Source of the DNA: Bacteroidales bacterium
GTDB taxonomy: Bacteria; Bacteroidota; Bacteroidia; Bacteroidales; VadinHA17
Direction: 5' to 3'
Assembly: GCA_017882245.1 (NCBI GenBank)
Contig: JADGPV010000046.1
Coordinates: 1 to 9,548 of the forward strand
Length of the DNA stretch: 9,548 nucleotides
The translations under genes and the position numbers were made by a program. This document shows positions 1 through 5,592 of the stretch, piece by piece. The stretch's first letter is position 1. Each line of letters begins with the position of its first letter. The notes below the pieces were generated by a model. That model saw only the letters and a list, made by a program, of their open reading frames with translations. It searched no databases and was not told where the DNA came from.

Positions 1-1
1 A

Positions 2-247
2 AATATTAGTCTGTATCTTTATGACAATAATACCTTTATTGTAGAATCGTTCTCAGATAATGAAACTACGCTGAAAATTGTCACATCTGATAAATACAGC
101 AAAATAACTGATCTAAGCACGAATCAAGTGTTTCCCGGAGAACCTGGCCGGCTGTCGCCATATAGTCCTAATGGCAGTAGCCAACAGAAAAACAGATACA
201 GCATCACCTTAAAGCCGCATTCATTCAAGGCTTTTAGTTTTGAATGA
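2..247 (+). CDS. C-terminal end of an unidentified protein, possibly a secreted glycosidase (5' partial)
   Basis: An open frame enters from the left edge (first whole codon at base 2) and gives 81 residues before TGA at 245-247. The segment is rich in Tyr, Ser, Asn and alternating hydrophobic residues (LYLYDNNTFIVESF near its start, TLKPHSFKAFSFE at its end). This suggests a small beta-sandwich, and the ending resembles the C-terminal accessory domain of some Bacteroidetes glycoside hydrolases. The glycosidase idea is inference from style only: no catalytic motif is visible and the family cannot be fixed. By hand count bases 1-240 are about 38% G+C, clearly lower than the genes downstream, which could reflect recent acquisition or a different expression class. 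No convincing intrinsic terminator follows it. Confidence 0.6.
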   Translation, partial: NISLYLYDNNTFIVESFSDNETTLKIVTSDKYSKITDLSTNQVFPGEPGRLSPYSPNGSSQQKNRYSITLKPHSFKAFSFE

Positions 248-293
248 ATTTCTCAAAATCTGCCCGGAAGAGCCAGATAATAAAAAATATTAC

Positions 294-301
294 TAAGTTT
301 G
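294..301 (+). promoter_or_regulatory. Candidate Bacteroidetes -7 promoter element for rpsT
   Basis: TAAGTTTG matches the Bacteroidetes sigma-ABfr -7 consensus TAnnTTTG at every fixed position. No TTTG -33 element lies at the usual 19-21 bp upstream, so support rests on the -7 match and on its position 70 bases before a ribosomal protein gene. Transcription would begin around 306-309, in the run of A residues, leaving a leader of about 60 nt. Confidence 0.4.
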
Positions 302-320
302 CACCGGAAAAAAAAGACGG

Positions 321-342
321 AGAGGAGGAGTTCAAGCCTCTT
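321..342 (+). promoter_or_regulatory. Hairpin in the rpsT 5' leader, shaped like a tRNA T-arm
   Basis: Bases 326-330 (AGGAG) can pair with 338-342 (CTCTT) around the seven-base loop TTCAAGC at 331-337. The result is a 5-bp stem with one G-U pair and a 7-nt loop, close to tRNA T-arm geometry. An alternative pairs AGAGG (321-325) with CCTCT (337-341). It lies inside the predicted untranslated leader, about 30 nt before the ATG. S20 is known to control its own translation in E. coli, so a regulatory leader is plausible, but function here is inference. No other tRNA arms can be found around it. Confidence 0.3.
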
Positions 343-370
343 AGGACTACAAACTAATTAAACTGAAAAT

Positions 371-625
371 ATGGCTAATCACAGATCAGCACTTAAGGCC
401 GCAAGACAGTCGGAAGGAAGAAAAGAGAGTAACAAGTACCATGCCCGCACCATGCGTAATGCGCTGAAGGATATGCGCAAAACCACGGATAAAGCTGAGG
501 CTGCCGGGAAGTTAACCAAGCTCGATTCAATGCTTGACAGACTCGCAAAGAAGAATCTCATTCATAAGAACAAGGCTGCAAATCTTAAGTCTTCAATTAA
601 GAAACACGCAGACGGTCTTAAATAA
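371..625 (+). CDS. rpsT: Small ribosomal subunit protein bS20
   Basis: An 84-residue, strongly basic protein of the usual S20 length. S20 is an early-assembling 30S protein, a three-helix bundle that binds 16S rRNA in the body of the subunit. The N-terminus MANHRSALKAARQSEGR and the following NKYHARTMRNALK block are typical of the family, as are the Lys/Ala-rich C-terminal helices (residues ~35-84, including HKNKAANLKS). The ATG at 371 gives the canonical N-terminus. It is preceded by AT-rich sequence with no Shine-Dalgarno site at normal spacing, as expected for Bacteroidetes; the purine-rich stretch at 321-330 is too far upstream. The gene has its own candidate promoter (294-301), a leader hairpin (321-342) and a strong terminator (647-679), so it is probably transcribed alone. 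Nothing in the protein looks unusual. Confidence 0.97.
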   Translation: MANHRSALKAARQSEGRKESNKYHARTMRNALKDMRKTTDKAEAAGKLTKLDSMLDRLAKKNLIHKNKAANLKSSIKKHADGLK

Positions 626-646
626 GACTGCAAGGACATTGATTTT

Positions 647-679
647 AATAGCCGGCACCTCCGGGTGACGGCTATTTTT
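647..679 (+). terminator. Rho-independent terminator of rpsT
   Basis: AATAGCCG (647-654) pairs perfectly with CGGCTATT (669-676). After one G-A mismatch (655/668) the stem continues as CACC (656-659) against GGTG (664-667), closed by the four-base loop TCCG (660-663). A run of T (675-679) follows. The hairpin starts 21 bases after the rpsT stop codon. It is one-directional: no A-run precedes it for use on the other strand. Confidence 0.9.
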
Positions 680-712
680 ATTATATTGCAGCGGGATAAA
701 ATGTTTTGCTGC

Positions 713-1396
713 ATGTCACTGAAGATCACCGACTGGGCTGTCGAGGACAGACCCCGTGAGCGGCTCTGGACCAAAGGGCCCTCAAGCCTCAGCGATGCTG
801 AGCTGATAGCTATACTGATAGGATCAGGCACCAGGAACCGGTCAGCCGTCGACCTGGCACACGAACTGCTGGCCATGGCCGGCAACTCCCTCAATGAACT
901 GGGCAGACTCAGCGCCGGAGAGATACGTAAGATAAAAGGCGTAGGAAACACTAAGGCAGTTATAATTGCCGCTGCACTGGAGCTGGGACGACGGAGGAAA
1001 ATGGCGGAGGCCGCTGAACATCCTCAGATACGCTCATCGGCAGATGTCTTTAACATTGTCAGCCCGCTGATGGAGGATCTTCCGCATGAGGAATTCTGGA
1101 TACTTTTCCTCAACAGGGCCAACCGGGTCACGGGACAGATGAAAATAAGCCAGGGAGGCGTCAGCGGAACAGTGACAGATGTTCGCATTGTAATGAAAAA
1201 GGCGATAGAGACTCTCTCATCTGGACTGGTGATATGTCATAATCATCCCTCAGGCAATAACAGCCCCAGTGACTCAGACATACGCATCACACAGAAGATC
1301 AAAGAGGCGGGGGCGCTGATGGATATCCAGCTGCTTGATCACCTGATCATTACCGGCAAAGATTATTACAGCTTCGCCGACAACGGGGCTCTTTAG
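713..1396 (+). CDS. radC: RadC-family JAMM/MPN-domain protein
   Basis: 227 residues, normal for the family. Residues ~5-95 form the N-terminal UPF0758 region with a helix-hairpin-helix-like stretch (IRKIKGVGNTKA, 71-82). Residues ~105-227 form the JAB/JAMM domain. The metal-binding set is intact: HEE at 125-127, H176-N-H178 followed by PSG, and D189, matching H-x-H-x10-D. LLDHLII near the end is also typical. The role is unresolved: the name comes from an E. coli radiation-sensitivity allele later traced to recG, and the fold predicts a zinc-dependent isopeptidase-like or DNA-associated function. I chose ATG 713 because MSLKITDWAVEDRPRERL matches the family start. ATG 701 adds four residues; a GTG at 665 lies inside the rpsT terminator. 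No promoter with a good -7 match is visible, so expression may depend on readthrough or a non-consensus site. It ends 4 bp into folK, tail to tail. Confidence 0.93.
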   Translation: MSLKITDWAVEDRPRERLWTKGPSSLSDAELIAILIGSGTRNRSAVDLAHELLAMAGNSLNELGRLSAGEIRKIKGVGNTKAVIIAAALELGRRRKMAEAAEHPQIRSSADVFNIVSPLMEDLPHEEFWILFLNRANRVTGQMKISQGGVSGTVTDVRIVMKKAIETLSSGLVICHNHPSGNNSPSDSDIRITQKIKEAGALMDIQLLDHLIITGKDYYSFADNGAL

Positions 1397-1905
1397 AATT
1401 GCTTCTCAGCGAGCCTTACGTCTGACCTGTCATCACATAAGGCCAGCATCTCCATGACTGTCAGTCCCGTGATGGGATGGACAGCTTCGGGGGCCACTTC
1501 ATTCAGGGGTTCAAGCACAAACCGCCTGTCTGCAAGCTTCGGATGAGGCACTTCAAGTCCGGGTAGTGAAATCACACGGTTCTCCCAGAGAAGGATGTCA
1601 ATATCTATGATACGAGACTCATACCTCCCCCCCTGATTGCGTTTCCGCCCCATACGCCCTTCGAACGACCTGAACAGCTGCATAAGCTGCCCTGGTTGCT
1701 TTTTTGTCTGAAGTACCACAACCATATTGAGAAAATGCTCGTCAGCCTCAAAGCCCCACGGTTCGGTTTCCCAGACAGATGAAGCGGCAAGAATGACTCC
1801 GGCCTCCTCCCTGAGCAAAGTAAGAGCCCGGGAGAGGGAGGCAAACCTGTCACCCATGTTGCTTCCCAGGCCGATAATGACCTGTGAATTGCCTGATAAT
1901 TTCAT
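1393..1905 (-). CDS. folK: 6-hydroxymethyl-7,8-dihydropterin pyrophosphokinase (HPPK)
   Basis: 170 residues. The enzyme transfers pyrophosphate from ATP to 6-hydroxymethyl-dihydropterin, giving the substrate for dihydropteroate synthase in cytosolic folate synthesis. Visible motifs: IGLGSNMGDR (11-20) at the N-terminus; WETEPWGF (45-52) followed by HFLN, which helps form the pterin pocket; RYESRIIDIDIL (94-105), where D101 and D103 fit the magnesium ligands of E. coli HPPK (D95, D97); and HPKLADRRFVLEPL (121-134), whose Arg and Phe bind ATP and pterin. The start at ATG 1905 gives the usual short N-terminus; a GTG immediately before it (1908) would add one residue. It stands alone on its strand, divergent from sppA and overlapping the radC stop, rather than next to folP or folB. 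Confidence 0.95.
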   Translation of the reverse strand: MKLSGNSQVIIGLGSNMGDRFASLSRALTLLREEAGVILAASSVWETEPWGFEADEHFLNMVVVLQTKKQPGQLMQLFRSFEGRMGRKRNQGGRYESRIIDIDILLWENRVISLPGLEVPHPKLADRRFVLEPLNEVAPEAVHPITGLTVMEMLALCDDRSDVRLAEKQF

Positions 1906-1944
1906 CACAAGGGGTTTACTGCCATAAAGATGCTTAATTTTTTA

Positions 1945-1952
1945 TAATTTGG
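1945..1952 (+). promoter_or_regulatory. Weak -7-like element in the folK-sppA divergent spacer
   Basis: TAATTTGG fits TAnnTTTG at five of six fixed positions, and TATAAT-like sequence overlaps it. It lies 24 bases before the chosen sppA ATG, so it could start a short-leader transcript of the sppA-lpxK-punA cluster. No -33 TTTG at good spacing is present. The whole intergenic gap is 70 bp (1906-1975) and must hold promoters for both genes; I see no clear element for folK. Confidence 0.22.
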
Positions 1953-1975
1953 CCATTGAATTAAATAGCATTAAA

Positions 1976-3745
1976 ATGAAAAGTTTCCTGAAGATGACCC
2001 TTGCGGTCATAGTGGGTCTTATACTGACCGGCATATTGTTTTTTGTGATCATGCTCTCTGTTATTTCAGGGATAGCAGCAGCTGGCAGTAAACCAGCCGA
2101 AATAGCGGAAAAATCTGTTCTGGTACTCAAGACCGGAACTGCTATACCGGACCGCACGGAAAGTAATCCCTTTACAGCTTTTAACCCCATGTCAATGACA
2201 ATGACACAGGCACCGGGATTAAATGACATACTAAAGAATCTGCACAAGGCAGCAAGCGACGACAAGATAAGCGGTGTGCTCATTGAGAATGAAATCAGCT
2301 CATCGGGATGGGCAACAGCCGATGAGCTGCGACTGGCCCTGAAGGAATTCAAACAAAGCGGGAAGTTCATCTATTCATACTCAGATTTTGTTCTTATGCA
2401 GGAGAGCTATTTCATCTCCACCGCCGCAGATGCCATCTGGCTGAGCCCCACATCGATGTTCGATTTTAAGGGACTGGCAGCCGAGGTTACTTTCTACAAG
2501 GATGCGCTTGAGAAATTAGGTGTTGAAGTACAGGTTGTACGGCATGGCAAATTCAAAGGAGCAGTTGAACCATATATTCTTGATAAACTCAGCAATGAGA
2601 ACCGTCTGCAGATCTCCAAATATGTGGGCTCAATATGGGAACATGCAGTGAAAATCATCTCCGAATCAAGGGGTATACCTGTTGAACGTGTTATGCAGCT
2701 GGCTGACTCACTCAAGGGGTTTGATGCTGCCATCATGAAAAGCGCAGGACTGATTGACGGAACCATCTACCGTGACCAGCTCGATGACAGTATCAGAAGC
2801 GCCGCAGGCATAAAGGAAGGTAAAAAGATCAACTACGTCTCCATGACCAAATACTCAAAGGTGCCTGAGAAACATACCGGAGGCCTTGCCAAGTCAAAGA
2901 TTGCCATAGTCTTCGCTGAAGGCACCATTGTCAACGGTGAGGGTGACGAGACAAACATTGGCGGGAACAAATATGCCTCAGAACTGCATGAGTTAAGGCT
3001 CGATACAACAGTCAAAGCGATAGTGTTCAGGGTAAACTCCCGCGGGGGTTATATCACCCCTTCGGATATGATATTGCATGAGATAAAGCTCATTTCCAAA
3101 GTGAAACCGGTGGTCGTATCAATGGGTAACTATGCAGCCAGCGGCGGGTACTGGATCTCTTCTGCAGCTAATAAGATACTTGCTTCACCTGTGACTGTCA
3201 CAGGATCGATAGGTGTTTTCGGACTCATCCCCAATGCACAGATCCTGCTTAATAAAAAGCTCGGCATCAGCTCTGACGTTGTCACAACCAACGCTCACTC
3301 TGACGCCCCATCGATTACAAGACCTCTCACAGCCTTTGAAAAGGAGATCCTTCAGGCCAATGTTGAACGTTCTTACAGCACCTTCATAAGCGTCGTTGCT
3401 GCGGGGAGAGGTTTAGGCCAGGCTGCTGTCGACAGCCTCGGACAGGGCCGCGTGTGGAGCGGATCAGATGCCAAAGGGATAGGTTTGATTGATGGGTTTG
3501 GCGGACTGAACGATGCCGTCAAAGAGGCTGCTTCAATGGCCGGTCTCGAAAACTACCGGGTCATCGAAAGGCCTGTGGCAGTTGACTTTTATACAAAAAT
3601 CTTTAAGGAAATGACCGGTGAGGTGAGGACAAAAATTCTGTACAGGGAGCTGGGGGAAGCAGCAAAATATTACAGTGATCTCAAAGAAATCATCTCATCA
3701 AAAGGCGTTCAGGCTGTAATGCCCTGTTATATAGATATTTATTAA
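1976..3745 (+). CDS. sppA: Signal peptide peptidase SppA, long (67K) form
   Basis: 589 residues, a double-domain S49 protease near the size of E. coli SppA. It degrades cleaved signal peptides in the membrane, facing the periplasm. Residues ~7-36 are one hydrophobic segment, an uncleaved anchor. The N-terminal S49 half carries the expected general base K194 in HGKFKGAVEP; the C-terminal half carries nucleophile S389 in YAASGGYWISSAANK, followed by VTGSIGVFG. The spacing of 195 is close to the ~200 of E. coli (K209/S409). GRVWSGSDAKGIGLIDGFGG near the end is typical. Oddity: the normally conserved NSPGGS loop reads NSRGGY (354-359), with Arg at 356. ATG 1976 is chosen because it starts directly with the MKSFLK-type anchor; an in-frame TTG at 1949 is less likely. 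lpxK follows after one base, so the two are probably co-transcribed. Confidence 0.95.
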   Translation: MKSFLKMTLAVIVGLILTGILFFVIMLSVISGIAAAGSKPAEIAEKSVLVLKTGTAIPDRTESNPFTAFNPMSMTMTQAPGLNDILKNLHKAASDDKISGVLIENEISSSGWATADELRLALKEFKQSGKFIYSYSDFVLMQESYFISTAADAIWLSPTSMFDFKGLAAEVTFYKDALEKLGVEVQVVRHGKFKGAVEPYILDKLSNENRLQISKYVGSIWEHAVKIISESRGIPVERVMQLADSLKGFDAAIMKSAGLIDGTIYRDQLDDSIRSAAGIKEGKKINYVSMTKYSKVPEKHTGGLAKSKIAIVFAEGTIVNGEGDETNIGGNKYASELHELRLDTTVKAIVFRVNSRGGYITPSDMILHEIKLISKVKPVVVSMGNYAASGGYWISSAANKILASPVTVTGSIGVFGLIPNAQILLNKKLGISSDVVTTNAHSDAPSITRPLTAFEKEILQANVERSYSTFISVVAAGRGLGQAAVDSLGQGRVWSGSDAKGIGLIDGFGGLNDAVKEAASMAGLENYRVIERPVAVDFYTKIFKEMTGEVRTKILYRELGEAAKYYSDLKEIISSKGVQAVMPCYIDIY

Positions 3746-3746
3746 G

Positions 3747-4799
3747 ATGATCCTGCCGAGGAAGATCTGCCTGGGGCTGCCCTCACTGATCTACGGATCA
3801 GTGGTCGCTTTGCGGAACCGGCTGTTTGACCTTGGCATAATTAAAAGTCGCACATTTTCCATTCCTGTAATATGTGTTGGTAATATAACCATCGGCGGGA
3901 CGGGAAAGACGCCTCATGTGATATACCTGACTGAAAAACTGTCACACACTATGAAGGTGTCTGTGCTCAGCCGCGGATATCTCAGGAAGAGCAGCGGCTT
4001 CAGGATCGTCAGGCCAGAAGACGACGTTGATACCGCCGGTGATGAGCCGCTGCTTATGGCCCGCAGGATGCCGGGGGCAAATGTGTTTGTCGACCGCGAC
4101 AGGGTGCATGGTATCACGGAGATCCTGCGCACTTCGCCGGATACAAAGGCAATCATTCTTGACGACGGCTTTCAGCACAGGGCGGTGAAAGCCGGGCTGA
4201 ATATCCTTTTAACCAGTTTTGACAGGCTTATGATACATGACCATGTCATGCCGATGGGCAGGCTGAGGGAGAGTATCAGGGGAATGAAAAGAGCAGATGT
4301 CATCATTGTCACAAAAGTGCCTCCCGGCACAAGCGACGGGGAGATGAACCGGGTGAGGAATGAGATGCGCATCACCGGGGAACAGAGCATTTATTTTACC
4401 CGGCTCGCATATGAAAAACCCGTTCCGCTTTTCGGCGGAGGCGAAAGAGAGATAAACGGCACAACGGCCGTCCTGCTGATAACAGGGATAGCTGACCCTG
4501 CTCCTCTTGTAAGATTTCTGTCAGGCATCTCCGAGGGTGTGACCCATATCGCATTTCCTGATCATCACAGATTTAAAGGGAAGGATATAGCGGTCATTAC
4601 TTCGGCATTTGATGCCCTCAGCAAGGACGACAAAATAATCATCACCACTGAAAAGGATGGCGTCAGAATAAAAGAAATCACTAATATTGCAGATCGCGTC
4701 AGGAAGTCATTGTATTATCTTCCGGTAGGTGTGGAATTCATTGAAAATGAGGACGAATTTTTAAAGATACTGTATGGATACGCTGGAAAAAATCATTAA
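3747..4799 (+). CDS. lpxK: Tetraacyldisaccharide 4'-kinase
   Basis: 350 residues. LpxK phosphorylates the 4' position of the tetraacyl disaccharide 1-phosphate, the sixth step in lipid A synthesis, at the cytoplasmic face of the inner membrane. Visible: an N-terminal hydrophobic helix (~7-22) for membrane association; a P-loop GNITIGGTGKTPHV with G45-T55 as Walker A; GDEPLLMARR with D99; the family signature DDGFQHR (139-145); PMGRLRE; DHH at 272-274 within FPDHHRF; and TTEKDGVRI (300-308). These are all expected LpxK elements, so the enzyme should be active. It implies a Gram-negative outer membrane with lipid A. The gene starts one base after the sppA stop, and its last 26 bases overlap the start of punA, so all three genes are probably translated from one mRNA. 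Confidence 0.96.
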   Translation: MILPRKICLGLPSLIYGSVVALRNRLFDLGIIKSRTFSIPVICVGNITIGGTGKTPHVIYLTEKLSHTMKVSVLSRGYLRKSSGFRIVRPEDDVDTAGDEPLLMARRMPGANVFVDRDRVHGITEILRTSPDTKAIILDDGFQHRAVKAGLNILLTSFDRLMIHDHVMPMGRLRESIRGMKRADVIIVTKVPPGTSDGEMNRVRNEMRITGEQSIYFTRLAYEKPVPLFGGGEREINGTTAVLLITGIADPAPLVRFLSGISEGVTHIAFPDHHRFKGKDIAVITSAFDALSKDDKIIITTEKDGVRIKEITNIADRVRKSLYYLPVGVEFIENEDEFLKILYGYAGKNH

Positions 4800-5589
4800 T
4801 ACTGCCGACTTTCTCAGGGCAAAAGGTTTTATAGCTCCCGAAGCCGGGATAATACTCGGAACGGGGCTGGGAGGACTTACCAGGGAAATAGAAAACGCTA
4901 TTGAGGTAAACTACGCTGACATCCCCGGTTTTCCCGTCTCCACAGTGAGAAGCCATGCCGGCAAGCTTATCTACGGAGATTTCGGAGGAAGAAAGATCGT
5001 TGCCATGAGCGGCCGCTTTCATTATTACGAAGGGTATGGTGCAGAACAAATTGCCTTCCCTGTAAGGGTCATGACCGAGCTCGGCATAAAAGCGCTTTTT
5101 CTCTCCAATGCGTCAGGAGGGACCAATCCTGCGTTCAGTATTGGTGATATCATGATCATCACCGATCATATCAACCTGTTGCCCAATCCGCTTATGGGTC
5201 CGAATGATGACTGCATCGGGCCACGTTTCCCTGACATGAGCGAGCCCTATGACAAAAAGCTTATCGCTAAGGCTGATGCAATTGCGGCCAGGCTGGGTAT
5301 CCCGGTGCAGCACGGAATATATCTGTCAACCACGGGACCAACCTTTGAGACGCCTGCGGAATACCGTCACTTCAGGATCATGGGAGCTGATGCCGTCGGT
5401 ATGTCAACAACACCCGAAGTCATTATTGCCCGGCACAGACACATTCCCTGCTTTGCGTTCAGCATCATAACGGACCTTGGCGTTGACGGCAAGATACAGT
5501 ACATAACCGAGGAATTTGTCCAGAAGGCTGCAGCCGAAAGTGAAGTGCTGATGACGAGGATTATGAAGGAGCTTATTGCCACTTTCTGA
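4774..5589 (+). CDS. punA: Purine nucleoside phosphorylase, trimeric PNP/MTAP family, with variant base pocket
   Basis: 271 residues. The family cleaves purine (deoxy)nucleosides with phosphate to base plus (deoxy)ribose 1-phosphate in purine salvage. Visible: phosphate loop GTGLGG (29-34), H61 in RSHAGK, GRFHYYEGY (80-88, R81 and H83), SNASGG (111-116), STTGPTFETPAE (E192 fits human PNP E201) and GADAVGMSTTPEV. Two usual substrate contacts differ. SIITD has D234 where human PNP has the base-selecting N243, and E246 lies where the ribose-contacting H257 is expected. Asp at the first position is the MTAP-like state, so specificity could extend to 6-aminopurines; this is inference. It could be annotated as inosine/guanosine phosphorylase or a broader PNP. 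The start at ATG 4774 overlaps lpxK by 26 bp and gives the usual N-terminal length. Its stop lies 3 bp from the stop of the opposing gene. Confidence 0.92.
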   Translation: MDTLEKIINTADFLRAKGFIAPEAGIILGTGLGGLTREIENAIEVNYADIPGFPVSTVRSHAGKLIYGDFGGRKIVAMSGRFHYYEGYGAEQIAFPVRVMTELGIKALFLSNASGGTNPAFSIGDIMIITDHINLLPNPLMGPNDDCIGPRFPDMSEPYDKKLIAKADAIAARLGIPVQHGIYLSTTGPTFETPAEYRHFRIMGADAVGMSTTPEVIIARHRHIPCFAFSIITDLGVDGKIQYITEEFVQKAAAESEVLMTRIMKELIATF

Positions 5590-5592
5590 TCA

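Noticed and set aside
258..278. ATCTG/CAGAT hairpin after the first partial gene, considered as a terminator
   Set aside because: Only 5 bp with an 11-nt loop, and no T-run follows it.
302..370. Possible tRNA gene suggested by the T-arm-like TTCAAGC loop
   Set aside because: No matching acceptor, D-arm or anticodon arm can be found in the flanking sequence.
665..712. Longer radC reading frame starting at GTG 665
   Set aside because: It begins inside the rpsT terminator stem and adds 16 residues unlike the family; MSLKITDW at 713 matches known RadC starts.
1949..1975. TTG-initiated extension of sppA
   Set aside because: It adds nine polar residues before the membrane anchor and overlaps the only promoter-like sequence; ATG 1976 is the better start.
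1942..2370. 142-codon open frame on the - strand inside sppA
   Set aside because: It lies opposite a protein with clear S49 motifs and has no recognisable domain or start context.
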